Source: Swaminathania salitolerans | GTDB taxonomy: Bacteria > Pseudomonadota > Alphaproteobacteria > Acetobacterales > Acetobacteraceae | Assembly (NCBI RefSeq): GCF_007988945.1 | Contig: NZ_BJVC01000001.1 | Coordinates: forward strand, 1-64,000 | Direction: 5' to 3' | Length of the DNA stretch: 64,000 nucleotides | Shown here: positions 46,985 through 56,809 of the stretch, in pieces | Numbering within the stretch: position 1 is the first letter of the stretch | Layout: each line of letters starts with the position of its first letter | Translations under genes and position numbers: made by a program | The notes under the pieces: model-generated | What the model was told of the DNA's origin: nothing | The model's input: the letters and a program-made list of their open reading frames with translations, nothing else | Database searches by the model: none

Positions 46985-48762
46985 GCGCGATGTACCAGAG
47001 GGCCGGGATGCATCAGATAGCGGGTACGGATATGATGGGCCGCCCAGTAGGCGAGGGCGGCAACCGTGCCCGTAGGATTGTATCCCATCCCCTGTGGAAA
47101 GGCGTTGGATCCGATGACGAAGACATTGGAAACATCCCAGCTTTGCAGATAGCGATTGAGCGCGCTCGTCCGTGGATCGGCGCCCATGACCGCACCGCCG
47201 CCGAGATGGGTGGTCTGATAACGGCGGGTGTCGAAGGGTTCGCCATATTCCAGCCGTCCCAGCTCGTAATGGCGCGCGCCGAGCGCCTTCATGATGGGTT
47301 CGATCTTGCCGACGACATACTGGTTCATCCGGATATCGTTATCCTTCCAGGTGAAGGTCATGCGCAGCAGGGGCTGGCCGTAGCTGTCTTTCCAGGTTGG
47401 ATCCAGATCGAGATAAACGTCGCGATACGCCATGTTGCTGCCATGCGCGTCGATGGCGAAGGAGTGGCGATAGGTATCGACCAGAGCTTCCTTGAAGCCC
47501 TTTCCCCAGCGCGGGGAGGATTTTCCGCCTCCCGACATGGCGGCTGCGATGGGTTTTATGCCGGCCTGATTGACCCAGACGGGCGAGCCGCCGATGAAGC
47601 CGAGAGGACCATGGTCGAAATTGTCGCTGTTGAAATCGTCTATCGCGACCCCTGCCCCTCCTGCTCCGACGAACTGGTTGGTGTAATCGTTCCTCCCCAT
47701 CCAGGCATGGGAGGTCGTGAGGGTCTGGTAGACGAAGTTGCGTCCGACGACGCCGGTATTGCTGACAGGATCGTAGGGTTTGCCGATACCCGACAGCAGC
47801 ATGAGGTGAACGTTGTGAAACTGGAAGGCCGCGATAATGACGAGTTCGGCCTCGATCGTCATTTCCCGATCTGCTTTCTGATCCAGATAGGTAACCCCGG
47901 TGGCGCGGCTGCGCTCGGCGTCCAGATTGACGCGCAGGACATGGGCATTCGAGATCAGGGTGAAACCCGGATCGCTCCTCAGCGCGGGCAGGATGTTGAT
48001 GTTCGGAGAGGCCTTCGAATACATGAAACAGTCATAGCCGCTGCAATAGCCGCAGAAATTGCATGGCCCCATCTGAAGCCCGTAGCTGTTGAGATACGGT
48101 TTCGAGGCGTTTGCCGCCGGCATTGAATAAGGGTGATAACCGGCCTCCGCCGCAGCCTTGCGGAAGAGGGCAGCGGTGTGAACGTCCTGCATCGGCGGGA
48201 GCGGAAATGCGTCGCTGCGCGACGGTGCAAAAACATTTCCGTTTCCGACAATTTTCCCGTCGATCTTGTAGGCTTCGCCTGATGTCCCGAAAACCTTTTC
48301 GGCCTTGTCGAAAAAGGGTTCGAGCTCGTCATAGGTGACGTCGTAATCCTGCAGGTTCATATCCTCGGGAATGAATTTCTTCCCGTAACGTTCAATGACA
48401 TGGCTGCGCAGGCGCAAATCGTCCGGCGCCGCTCTGAAATGCACACCGGACCAGTGCAGCCCTGCGCCGCCCACGCCTTCACCCGGCAGGAAGGCAGCCA
48501 GCTGGCGATAGGGCAGGGCGGTCTGGTTCATCGTGTTCCGGATCGTGACAGTTGTCTTGGCCGGGTTCTGGAAGAGGCGATGCCGGATTGCTCCGCGCAA
48601 TTCGTCGATTGAGCCCGGATAGCTTCCTTCCACGGCCGTTCTGCGTTCGGGGCCACGCTCCAGCATGATGACGGATCGCCCCGCTTCACGCATTTCCTTC
48701 GCCAGGATCGAACCGGCCCAACCGGCTCCAATGATAACGACGTCAGTCCGTTTTCTCGACAT
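46981..48762 (-). CDS. GMC-type FAD dehydrogenase large subunit (gluconate/ketogluconate type)
   Basis: 593 residues of the glucose-methanol-choline family. The N-terminal ADP-binding motif VVIIGAGWAGSILAKEM and the final NPTGTVAALAYWAAHHI are clear. The Cys-rich loop GPCNFCGYCSGYDCFMYSKA near residue 230 is typical of bacterial multi-subunit GMC dehydrogenases that carry a cubane or Cys-ligated cluster. Acts with the small subunit and cytochrome in the periplasm. Substrate could be gluconate, 2-ketogluconate or a polyol. Confidence 0.92.
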   Translation of the reverse strand: MSRKRTDVVIIGAGWAGSILAKEMREAGRSVIMLERGPERRTAVEGSYPGSIDELRGAIRHRLFQNPAKTTVTIRNTMNQTALPYRQLAAFLPGEGVGGAGLHWSGVHFRAAPDDLRLRSHVIERYGKKFIPEDMNLQDYDVTYDELEPFFDKAEKVFGTSGEAYKIDGKIVGNGNVFAPSRSDAFPLPPMQDVHTAALFRKAAAEAGYHPYSMPAANASKPYLNSYGLQMGPCNFCGYCSGYDCFMYSKASPNINILPALRSDPGFTLISNAHVLRVNLDAERSRATGVTYLDQKADREMTIEAELVIIAAFQFHNVHLMLLSGIGKPYDPVSNTGVVGRNFVYQTLTTSHAWMGRNDYTNQFVGAGGAGVAIDDFNSDNFDHGPLGFIGGSPVWVNQAGIKPIAAAMSGGGKSSPRWGKGFKEALVDTYRHSFAIDAHGSNMAYRDVYLDLDPTWKDSYGQPLLRMTFTWKDNDIRMNQYVVGKIEPIMKALGARHYELGRLEYGEPFDTRRYQTTHLGGGAVMGADPRTSALNRYLQSWDVSNVFVIGSNAFPQGMGYNPTGTVAALAYWAAHHIRTRYLMHPGPLVHRA

Positions 48763-48789
48763 GGGTATGATGCTCGTATTCGCGTCGTT

Positions 48790-49485
48790 TCAGAGGGGCT
48801 GGCGTGCCAGAGAGACTGGACCGAAAGGATAGGGAGCGCCGTTCTGATCGACCCAGTCCATGAAGTCGGCGCGTGCGCCCGGAAAGCCGAGAAGCGTCCA
48901 ACCCTGCATGGCCCGGTTGCCTCCATAGACCGGATCGGCAAACACGCCTTCGAGCGTGTTGCGTCTGAGCTGTTCGAAGAACATACGGGCATTGAGTTCC
49001 GGGAACTGCACGCCGCCTCCTTCGAATGCCGTGAGCAGATCGATCTGATCGTTCGCAGAAAGACCGGAGAATTTCCTCCCACGTCTCTGGCGGGCATAGG
49101 CATCTGCGGCGGCAATCCCCTTGCGATACAGATCGCGGGGGGCGAAAGGAAGCTGGTAGCCGAGCTGGGGCGGTCCTTCGTGGAACGGTCCAGAGAGATA
49201 CCAGAGTTCGCCTTTTCCGTAGGGCGTATCCATCTGGCGATCGATGAAGAAGGGCACGCCGAGCGCGACGGCTCCCGGTCCGAGATCGTCCTGCGGAAAG
49301 ATACGTTCGCAGGCTGCCGACAGGAATTCGAGCTCGGCAGGTGTGAAAAAGACAGGCTCGAACGGAACGGCCGCTTCGGAAGTTCCGGCATGAGCCGGCC
49401 GACCCTGATACGGGATGAGGGCGAGCGCTGTGGTACCGGCCGCGTTGCGGACGAAGCGGCGGCGTGAAGATGAAGACGCAGTCAA
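48790..49485 (-). CDS. Dehydrogenase small subunit (gluconate 2-dehydrogenase subunit 3 type)
   Basis: 231 residues with a classic Tat signal (SSSSRRRFVRNAAGTTALAL), so the folded complex with FAD subunit would be carried by Tat. The body (FTPAELEFLSAACERIFPQD, VALGVPFFIDRQMDTPYGKG, GVFADPVYGGNRAMQGWTLL) is the subunit-3 family. It opens the three-gene operon (small, large, cytochrome). Confidence 0.92.
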   Translation of the reverse strand: MTASSSSRRRFVRNAAGTTALALIPYQGRPAHAGTSEAAVPFEPVFFTPAELEFLSAACERIFPQDDLGPGAVALGVPFFIDRQMDTPYGKGELWYLSGPFHEGPPQLGYQLPFAPRDLYRKGIAAADAYARQRRGRKFSGLSANDQIDLLTAFEGGGVQFPELNARMFFEQLRRNTLEGVFADPVYGGNRAMQGWTLLGFPGARADFMDWVDQNGAPYPFGPVSLARQPL

Positions 49486-49647
49486 CGTATTCTCCCTGCG
49501 TAACGTTGAGCGTCGTTACTCATTTTGCCCAGATACCTCTCTTTCTCGTGATTGAACAACGAAAAAGCAGTCATCCGGGTTCCGGTCCATGCCAGTCCCG
49601 GCTCGGCTGGCATGCGGACCGGCGCATCGAGACCGGAATGCGCCCGG

Positions 49648-49690
49648 TATCGGGTTCGGTATCAGGCCCGCTATCAGGCCCGCTATCAGG
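49648..49690. repeat. 12-bp tandem repeat (about 3.6 units)
   Basis: Units TATCGGGTTCGG, TATCAGGCCCGC, TATCAGGCCCGC and a partial TATCAGG. It lies between the start of the dehydrogenase operon and the end of the lipoprotein gene and touches the last codons of the latter. Probably a slippage-prone spacer. Confidence 0.75.
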
Positions 49691-50561
49691 AATGACTGGC
49701 GGGGAGAGTAAGAACACCGGGTTGCGGTGAGCGCGCTGAGGGTTGGCTGACACCTTCATCGCCAGGGTCGCCAAGAGGGAAGATCGCATCGGGTTGCGTC
49801 GGTGCCGAAGATGCGGGCGTGACGTGCGAGGGTGTACCGTTCGAGGACGCACCGTTTGCGAACGGAGCGTTCTCTCCGGTTACGGGGCTGGCTGCGGATC
49901 CGGTTGCAGGACTCGCGACGGGCGCGGCGGCCAGCGGCGCATTCGGGCCGATATCCTGCTGCTGGATCGTGCCTGCGATCGGAACGCCGCTGGCATCGAC
50001 GAGCCAGTCACGGAGGGATTTCTTGATCTGGAACTCGAGCTCGACATTCATGTCCTGCATCATCTGGGCGGTGAGATCGTACAGGACCGAGGGAGATTCG
50101 GGGTTCTTGTTTCCGGGATTGAGGCTTCTCGTGATCCGCGCCTGAGCAAAGCCGGCCCGCCCGCCCGCAGGAGCGGAAAGGTCGATATGAGCCTCGAGTT
50201 CGCCGAGAAGGGTGCCGCCCGGCGCATGAAGGATGCTCGCCTTGGTGATGGTGAAGGTTCCGTTGCCTTCCGTACCGCTGGGAATGAGCCTCTCCCGCGC
50301 CATCCTCTCGAGCGCTTGCTGGGGGGAAGTGGGCGCCTTGCCCGAGATATCTCCCGCCGTGCTTCCCGGAGGCGCCGCATCGACGATCTCCATATGAGCC
50401 ACATTCAGATGGATCTTGCTGAGATAGGCGTAATCGAGCGGTGCGAAGCTCTGGGGTTCGCTGTCCCCGCAGGCAATGAGAGCCGGGGCCATGACACCGA
50501 GCATCAGGCAGACGGAACCGAAACGCAGAAAGGACGTGACCCCGGGTGATTTCGCCGACAT
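49686..50561 (-). CDS. Unknown lipoprotein
   Basis: 291 residues from ATG 50561. Signal with lipobox APALIACGDSEP. A middle domain (HLNVAHMEIVDAAPPG, LLGELEAHIDLSAPAGGRAG, VLYDLTAQMMQDMNVELEFQ) looks like a small anchored envelope protein; the C-terminal third is Pro/Ala/Ser/Gly-rich. It follows the 338-residue unknown gene by 29 bases in the same direction and may be the last gene of the arg transcript. Function unknown. Confidence 0.78.
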   Translation of the reverse strand: MSAKSPGVTSFLRFGSVCLMLGVMAPALIACGDSEPQSFAPLDYAYLSKIHLNVAHMEIVDAAPPGSTAGDISGKAPTSPQQALERMARERLIPSGTEGNGTFTITKASILHAPGGTLLGELEAHIDLSAPAGGRAGFAQARITRSLNPGNKNPESPSVLYDLTAQMMQDMNVELEFQIKKSLRDWLVDASGVPIAGTIQQQDIGPNAPLAAAPVASPATGSAASPVTGENAPFANGASSNGTPSHVTPASSAPTQPDAIFPLGDPGDEGVSQPSARSPQPGVLTLPASHS

Positions 50562-50590
50562 GACTGGCTCCTGTGGCTGGTGAGGGTTGA

Positions 50591-51607
50591 TTATTTCTTT
50601 CTTACAAGAGAGCGCAGGCGTCCGAGAAGAGACCCCGATGGTCTTGTTCTGGTCGGATCCTCCGCCGCGGGAGACTCGGACGGTTCGTCCTGTGTACGAT
50701 GCAGGAAGGCCCAGGATTCCGAAATCATGTCCGCTGTCGAGACATCCTCGGGGGTCGTCGGAGGCGATACGGTATTTTCGGGGGATGCGAGGAGCGACGA
50801 CGCGCTTCCGAGACCGAAATCCTGCGCCTCGAACTCCCGCGCCTCTGCGATCAGGGAGACATGATCCGGCGTGCTCATATACCAGCCGAGAATACGGGGC
50901 GGGATCATTCCTGCGAGGTCGATATCGCTGACGATAAGCCGGCTCTCCGGAAAATAGAGGCTCGGCGATTGATCGAGCTGCTTTTCCCACCAGACGAGGT
51001 AGAAAACGGTATCGGTTTCCGGATCGCAGAAGCGATGGATGATCTGGTGATCCACAGAGAAAGAAATCTGGGATCGCAACGGACGGTCCGTAAACGGAGA
51101 GAGAACGACAAGCGTCTCCGGCGCTATGCGGGTTCCGAGCAGACGACGAAGCTGACGCGGGGCGATCGGCAGATCCTCGGGGCGATCTGCGGAGCGGTCC
51201 TTTCCGAGCAGCGCGCTCTGGATGAGACGGACATCGGCGAGGTTCCGGACCGCCCATGCCGCAGCGAGCTGGACGGCGAGAAAGAGCGGCATGGGGGGAA
51301 TGTCGGGAAGGGGAGTCGGGCTCGAAACCAGAGCATGACGGGCGAGGTCGTCGAACCAGGGCGCGACCGTATCGCAGATCTCTTCGGGGCGCAGACGCTG
51401 GACGACCTCGATATGGGAGCCGCAGTAACACGCGTTTCCGTCGAGATACCAGACCGCCGATCGCCCGGAGAGCGGATCGTGAAAGGTGAGGCACTGGACA
51501 TTATCGGCGAGGACGACATGTTCGGCCGGGCTCCACTGGTCGTAAAGACCGGAGACCGGTTCGCCGTCGATCGTGACGGAATTCAGCAGTGCTTCACCCG
51601 GGGTCAT
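50591..51607 (-). CDS. Unknown protein downstream of hslO
   Basis: 338 residues from ATG 51607, overlapping the hslO stop (ATGA). Notable segments: NACYCGSHIEVVQRLRPEEI (two close Cys), PMPLFLAVQLAAAWAVRNLA and a basic C-terminal end SLLGRLRSLVRKK. No known domain. Position implies translational coupling with Hsp33. Confidence 0.75.
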   Translation of the reverse strand: MTPGEALLNSVTIDGEPVSGLYDQWSPAEHVVLADNVQCLTFHDPLSGRSAVWYLDGNACYCGSHIEVVQRLRPEEICDTVAPWFDDLARHALVSSPTPLPDIPPMPLFLAVQLAAAWAVRNLADVRLIQSALLGKDRSADRPEDLPIAPRQLRRLLGTRIAPETLVVLSPFTDRPLRSQISFSVDHQIIHRFCDPETDTVFYLVWWEKQLDQSPSLYFPESRLIVSDIDLAGMIPPRILGWYMSTPDHVSLIAEAREFEAQDFGLGSASSLLASPENTVSPPTTPEDVSTADMISESWAFLHRTQDEPSESPAAEDPTRTRPSGSLLGRLRSLVRKK

Positions 51608-52578
51608 CGTGCGATATCGTCTCGGGCGAACTGGAAACCGACATTGCAGAATTCGCAATTCATCGTGATGGTTCCTTCTTCCGCCATATGATCGAGATCC
51701 TCTTCCGGAAAGGAAGAGAGCACGCCAGCGAGGCGCGCACGATTGCACCGGCAACCGAGGCTGACCGCGCGGGCGCGATCGACGATAACCCCCTGGGTTC
51801 CGAACAGACGCTCGATCAGCGTGACGCTGCTGAGCGATCGATCGAACAACTCGGACGATGTCAGGGTGCGGCCCAGAACACATGCCGTCTCCCAGCTGTC
51901 CTCGTCCGTTTGTGCCGCGCCGGAATCCGTCTGACCCTGGTGCTTTTCTCCGGGCCCGGCATCCGGGCTCGGGACGATCCCCCCTTCCTGCGCGATTTTC
52001 TCGAGAAGGAGGGCTCCTGCCTCCCAACCCGCCTCCGTCCGGTCGCAGAAGAGAAGCACGGCGCAGCGATGCTGTTCGCTGGTTTCGAAATAATGGGTGG
52101 CCATATCGGCCAGGGTCTCGCCCTCGAGCGCAACGATCCCCTGATGACGCTCCATATGGGCACCCTGATCGACCGTGAAGGCGAAATACCCCTCCCCCAG
52201 AAGGGCGCGCGCGGTTGCGTCGCGCGGGGCGGCGTCGTTCTCCATCCGGAGATAGAAGCGCAGTTCCCCCGTATCGGTGCAGTCGGCAACGAGTGTGCTG
52301 ACCGGGCCGTCGCCCTTGATCTGGAGCGAAAAGGACCCCTTGAATTTGAGCCCAGCGCTCAGACCGGCCACCAGTGACAGGGCCTGACCTGCAAGAATAC
52401 GACCTGAATCCGCAATGTCATGACGGGTCAGCATGATATCGGCAAGTGGGCCGAGACGCACGAGACGGCCTCGTACCGGGCTGTTCGAGAGATGGAACGG
52501 CGTGATGCCATGCGGCACCACGAGATCGGGCACGGAGTCGGGGCGATGTGTGTCCAGAAAGGCGGGCGTGTCGATCAT
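51604..52578 (-). CDS. hslO: Hsp33 redox-regulated chaperone
   Basis: 324 residues from ATG 52578 (ATGA overlap with argF). N-terminal folding domain and, at the end, the zinc-Cys switch: GCRCNRARL (CxC) and NCEFCNVGF (CxxC). Oxidation releases zinc and turns on holdase activity that protects proteins under oxidative stress. The argD-argF-hslO order is common in alphaproteobacteria. Confidence 0.94.
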   Translation of the reverse strand: MIDTPAFLDTHRPDSVPDLVVPHGITPFHLSNSPVRGRLVRLGPLADIMLTRHDIADSGRILAGQALSLVAGLSAGLKFKGSFSLQIKGDGPVSTLVADCTDTGELRFYLRMENDAAPRDATARALLGEGYFAFTVDQGAHMERHQGIVALEGETLADMATHYFETSEQHRCAVLLFCDRTEAGWEAGALLLEKIAQEGGIVPSPDAGPGEKHQGQTDSGAAQTDEDSWETACVLGRTLTSSELFDRSLSSVTLIERLFGTQGVIVDRARAVSLGCRCNRARLAGVLSSFPEEDLDHMAEEGTITMNCEFCNVGFQFARDDIAR

Positions 52579-53600
52579 CGGGTCTCGTCGGTTGGGCTGG
52601 ATGCCGGTTCTGTCTCGCCGGAGGCGTGGCCGAAGCGCTGCCATCGGACGCCACCGAGAACCCAGAGCAGAAGGCCTTTCTGGGCGTGGAGTCTGTTTTC
52701 GGCCTCATCGAAAACGACCGAGGCCGGGCTTTCGAACACGTCCTGCGTGACTTCCTCACCGATATGGGCAGGCAGGCAGTGCATGAACAGGGCTTGCGGT
52801 GCAGCTTTCTGCATGAGGTGCGTATCGACGCGATACGGTTCGAGCGTTGCGAGACGGTCGGCCGATTCCCGATCCGACATGCTTGTCCATGTATCGGTGA
52901 CGATGCACTGGGCATCGCGTACGGCTTCGACCGGATCGTGCACGAGCCTGATCGCGCCGCCCTCGCGTCTGGCCCATTCCAGAACCTCTTCGCGGGGCTG
53001 CATCGAGGGGGGTGTGGCAAGCGTGAGCGAGAAGCCGAACCGTACGGCGCCCTCGATCAGGGAAACCGCAACGTTGTTGCCATCGCCGACCCAGGCCCAG
53101 TGCGTTCCCCCTACCGCGCCGCGATGCTCCTCGAACGTCATGATATCGGCAAGAATCTGAACGGGATGGGAATCCGGTGTCAGACCGTTGACGATCGGGA
53201 TGGTGCTCCATCGGACCAGCTCCCGGATCATCTCGGTATCCCCTGTCCGCACGACCAGAACATCGAGGAAGCGGGAAAGGACCCTTGCCGTGTCGGCAAG
53301 ACTCTCTCCGCGTCCGATCTGCATGTCGCCCGGAGAAAGGACCGAAACGGTTCCCCCGAGCTGACGCATCCCGATCTCGAAGGAGAGGCGCGTCCGGGTA
53401 GATGGCTTGGAGAGCATCAGCCCGAGCGTCCGCCCGGCGAGCGGCTGCGCAGGATGGAGCGGTCGTTCACGCCCGTGCTGCATGGCCTTGACGGACCGCG
53501 CCACATCCAGAATGGCGCGCAACGTCGCACTGTCGTGATCGCGCAGATCGAGAAAGTGACGGATCCCGTCGGCGGAACTTCTACATGTCTGGGCGGTCAC
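52575..53600 (-). CDS. argF: Ornithine carbamoyltransferase
   Basis: 341 residues from a GTG at 53600 overlapping the argD stop (GTGA). Carbamoyl-phosphate site SKPSTRTRLSFE, ornithine-binding loop DTWTSMSDRESA, and catalytic HCLPAHIGEEVT. Makes citrulline from ornithine. Length matches the family. Confidence 0.96.
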   Translation of the reverse strand: MTAQTCRSSADGIRHFLDLRDHDSATLRAILDVARSVKAMQHGRERPLHPAQPLAGRTLGLMLSKPSTRTRLSFEIGMRQLGGTVSVLSPGDMQIGRGESLADTARVLSRFLDVLVVRTGDTEMIRELVRWSTIPIVNGLTPDSHPVQILADIMTFEEHRGAVGGTHWAWVGDGNNVAVSLIEGAVRFGFSLTLATPPSMQPREEVLEWARREGGAIRLVHDPVEAVRDAQCIVTDTWTSMSDRESADRLATLEPYRVDTHLMQKAAPQALFMHCLPAHIGEEVTQDVFESPASVVFDEAENRLHAQKGLLLWVLGGVRWQRFGHASGETEPASSPTDETR

Positions 53601-54853
53601 GCCTGGATCTCCTCGTGGCTCTGGATCGGCCCCTGTTTCCCGTCTGTCCGGGCCTCGGATCCGGCACAGGATTTGCCGGTTTCGGACTCGAGCGTACCGG
53701 CGACCGTCCCGAGTATGGCGACCGCCTCGCGGCATTCATCCTTGCCGACGATCAGTGGCGGCAGGAGCCGCAGGACGTTATCGCCTGCCGTCACGCTCAG
53801 CAGTCCCGATCGGGTTGCCATTTCCTGTATCCGGGCAACCGGGAGGCGGCATTTCAGCCCCCACATCAGGCCTCGCCCACGGGCGAGTTCGAAAATTGCC
53901 GGATGAGTCCGTACGAGGGCTGCGAGTGCCTCGCCCAGAAATGCCCCGGTCTCTTCCACAGCATCCAGAAATCCCGGAGCGAGAATTTCGTCCAGAACGG
54001 CATTGGCGGCGGCGCAGGCCAGAGGATTGCCACCGAAGGTCGTGCCATGAGAGCCGGCCGTCATGTGCGAGGCGACCTCCTCCGAGGCGAGAATGGCGCC
54101 CATGGGGAATCCTCCGGCGATACCCTTGGCGACCGAGATGATGTCCGGGGTGACATCGTACCATTCATGGGCGAAGAGCTTGCCGGTGCGTCCCATGCCG
54201 GTCTGGACCTCGTCGAAGCCGAGCAGGAGGCCGAACTCGTCGCAGACCTGTCTCAGCCCCGTCATGAACTGCGGATCGGCCTGACGTATGCCGGTCTCTC
54301 CCTGGATCGGCTCGACCATGATACCCGCCGTCTCGGGTGTGATGGCAGCTCTGAGGGCATTCATGTTGTTGAACGGGACGTGATCGAAGCCGTCCACCGG
54401 AGTACCGAAGCCCTCGAGATAGGCCGGGTTGCCGGTCGCGGCGATCATGGCCAGCGTCCTGCCATGAAAGGCCCCGGTGCAACAGATGATCCGGGTGCGT
54501 TCCGCGTGGCCGCGCTGCGCCTGCGCCTTGCGGATCATCTTGACCATGCCTTCATTGGCTTCCGCGCCGGAATTGCTGAAGAACACGCTATCGGCAAAGG
54601 AATGGGCCACAAGCCGTTCGGCAAGGCGTTCGGCTTGCGGAATCCGGTAGAGATTGGAGACATGCATCACCCGGGCGGCCTGCTCCGCAATGGCCTTCAC
54701 CAGTCCCGGATGGCCGTGGCCGAGGGACGAGACGGCAATGCCTGCCCCGAAATCCAGAAATCGTCGTCCGTCTGCCGTATACAAGCAAGCACCCTGACCG
54801 TGCTCGAAAGCAAGGTCGACCCGTTTGAACGTTGGCATCAGAGCGGAAATCAT
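53597..54853 (-). CDS. argD: Acetylornithine aminotransferase
   Basis: 418 residues of class III PLP aminotransferases. PLP-binding pieces: SGAEANEGMVKMIRKAQAQR, LLGFDEVQTGMGRTGKLFAH (Asp contacting the ring) and DIISVAKGIAGGFPMGAILA with the Schiff-base Lys. Converts N-acetylornithine in arginine synthesis and can also serve in lysine formation. Start at 54853 or the internal ATG at 54838. Confidence 0.95.
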   Translation of the reverse strand: MISALMPTFKRVDLAFEHGQGACLYTADGRRFLDFGAGIAVSSLGHGHPGLVKAIAEQAARVMHVSNLYRIPQAERLAERLVAHSFADSVFFSNSGAEANEGMVKMIRKAQAQRGHAERTRIICCTGAFHGRTLAMIAATGNPAYLEGFGTPVDGFDHVPFNNMNALRAAITPETAGIMVEPIQGETGIRQADPQFMTGLRQVCDEFGLLLGFDEVQTGMGRTGKLFAHEWYDVTPDIISVAKGIAGGFPMGAILASEEVASHMTAGSHGTTFGGNPLACAAANAVLDEILAPGFLDAVEETGAFLGEALAALVRTHPAIFELARGRGLMWGLKCRLPVARIQEMATRSGLLSVTAGDNVLRLLPPLIVGKDECREAVAILGTVAGTLESETGKSCAGSEARTDGKQGPIQSHEEIQA

Positions 54854-55142
54854 GGCGATGAGAAGCCCGGTTGGAGAGGGAAGGGATGGAGCAACGGCAA
54901 CGGCCCCGCACCCGGAGAACGGGGCAGGGTGAGACCGGCTGCGGCAATATGATGCGGTGAATGCCCCCTGTTCGTCAAATGCGGGTCACGCCATGCCGGG
55001 TGAGACAGGCGGAGTGTGTCCCGTTATCCGGATCCGGTGCCCCGGGGAGCGCGATGCCGTCCAGCCCGGTCCGGGAGCGTTTCGTCGCTCGCTCGCATGG
55101 GCCTGCCCGATCCTGCACGATCCTGCCCGCACCGATCCGGCC

Positions 55143-56747
55143 TCATGCCGGGGCGGCGTGGGCGGTCATGCGTCGGTAGCGGAGTGCGCGCGCCAGCCAG
55201 CAGCCGACGGTCAGGGCCTCGACCCTGCCATCGGGAGCCCGGTGGAAGACCAGCGTCCAGTATCCCGGAGGACTGTGGTCGAGCGCTCTGAGGCAGGGCA
55301 TCAGCCAGACATCTTCCCCAAGAGGAAGAAGTCGTTCCATACGGCCCGCACCGAGCGCTCCCGAGGCTGCGCCATAAGGCGTGCCGCTCGTGACAGCGAT
55401 CGTAATCCCGGTGTCGAGCTCCTCGCAGAAATAGAGGCCGTCGAGATCGGTTCGCCCGGATGGCGGCATGAGGCGTCTCAGGCTGATCGTCCGGTTTTCC
55501 TGCGGGCGGATCATGCGAACGTCGGAACCCTGCAGAGCAAGGCGCGTGCCATGCCGTCCTGCATGCGCGGCATCCCAGTCATCGAGCGTTTCCGGCGGCC
55601 AGGCATATCTCAGGGCAAGACGTCCATCCTCGCACCCGTCGGGGGTGCGGCTGGGGGCGATGCTTGCCGAAAGCCCCGTTTCCTCGTCGAGAAAGGCCCC
55701 GGAAAAAGCGCCCCTGCCGCCGGAAGGCGCAGGGGAGGGCGACGCGAGATCGAGTGCGGCCGCAGCGAGTTCGGCTGCCGCGAGATGGGCGTCGGACATG
55801 TGATTGAACATCACCACGACCGAAAGACGCTCCTGCGCCAGATGCAGCCTGTGGCTTCGCCATCCGCGCAAGGCACCGCCATGCCCGGTCATGGCGCGAC
55901 CGTGCAGATGTCCCCGTTGCAGGCCGAATCCGTATCGGGCAGGCGTGCCGTCGGAAAAGGTCACGTCACGGCTCAGCCGGTTGTAGAAACCGTCCGGGTC
56001 GTCGCGCTGGGCGTCGATCGCGCGTTCCCAGGCGATCATGTCCTCGAGGCTGGCGCCCAGCCCGGCATCTCCGGTCCAGAGAATGGCGTTTTCGGCGGGG
56101 CGATAGCCGGAGGCCTCGTTTCCTTCGTAACCCTGTGTTCCATCGGGCAGAGCCGCGGTGTTGGCTGCGAGAAAGGCATGATCCATCCCGCAACGCCCGA
56201 AAATCCGGGTGCTCAGCAATTCCGCGAAGCTCCGGCCCGTCTCTTCCTCCAGGATATCGGAGATGAGTCGGAAGTTCTGATTGACGTAGGAATAGCTCGT
56301 GCCCGGCCGGAAATGCAGATGCCGGGTGCCGGAAATGAGGCGCTTCGCCTCGCAGGGGCCGAAGATCGACTCCGTCGGAGCGCCATGCAGCATGGCAATG
56401 GCCCAGTAATCTCTCAGTCCGGACTGGTTATGGGCCAGATCCATGATGCCGGGCGGTGCTTCCTCGAGGCGCGGCAGACGGGCCGAGATTGCCGCGTCCA
56501 GCCGGGTTCGATCCTCACCATGGTCCGAAAGCCACTGGTCGAGCAGAAGACAGGTGAACTGCTTCGTGATCGAGCACATGCGGAACTGCGTGCGGGGCGT
56601 GAAGCGCAGGCGCATTTCCGCATTGGCAAACCCCCAGCTCCGGCTGGCGACGACTTCTCCCCGGTGGATGACGGCTGCCGCGCCTCCCGGGCCTGGATAG
56701 CGGGAAGGCAGGGCTCCGAGGCATTTTTCGAGCAGGGCTGACGACAC
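55143..56747 (-). CDS. dap: Serine beta-lactamase-like D-aminopeptidase
   Basis: 534 residues of the S12 (class C beta-lactamase/DAP) family. Catalytic SxxK is S59-I-T-K62 (MCSITKQF), the Tyr motif is YSYVNQNFR, and HGG in MTGHGGALRGW fits the third element. The long C-terminal part with beta-rich segments (GLSASIAPSRTPDGCEDGRL, LDGLYFCEELDTGITIAVTS) matches the two extra domains of Ochrobactrum-type D-aminopeptidase, which cuts N-terminal D-residues from peptides. No signal peptide, so cytosolic. Symbol follows that enzyme and is not proven. Confidence 0.8.
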   Translation of the reverse strand: MSSALLEKCLGALPSRYPGPGGAAAVIHRGEVVASRSWGFANAEMRLRFTPRTQFRMCSITKQFTCLLLDQWLSDHGEDRTRLDAAISARLPRLEEAPPGIMDLAHNQSGLRDYWAIAMLHGAPTESIFGPCEAKRLISGTRHLHFRPGTSYSYVNQNFRLISDILEEETGRSFAELLSTRIFGRCGMDHAFLAANTAALPDGTQGYEGNEASGYRPAENAILWTGDAGLGASLEDMIAWERAIDAQRDDPDGFYNRLSRDVTFSDGTPARYGFGLQRGHLHGRAMTGHGGALRGWRSHRLHLAQERLSVVVMFNHMSDAHLAAAELAAAALDLASPSPAPSGGRGAFSGAFLDEETGLSASIAPSRTPDGCEDGRLALRYAWPPETLDDWDAAHAGRHGTRLALQGSDVRMIRPQENRTISLRRLMPPSGRTDLDGLYFCEELDTGITIAVTSGTPYGAASGALGAGRMERLLPLGEDVWLMPCLRALDHSPPGYWTLVFHRAPDGRVEALTVGCWLARALRYRRMTAHAAPA

Positions 56748-56809
56748 GAGCTTGGTCTCCCGACGGATTTCACCATGATGACGCCACGAATCTATGACAT
56801 ATTCCCCTC

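Noticed and set aside
54957-56741. Plus-strand frame of 594 codons opposite the D-aminopeptidase gene
   Set aside because: The minus-strand protein has the SxxK, YxN and HGG motifs in order; the plus-strand frame has none.
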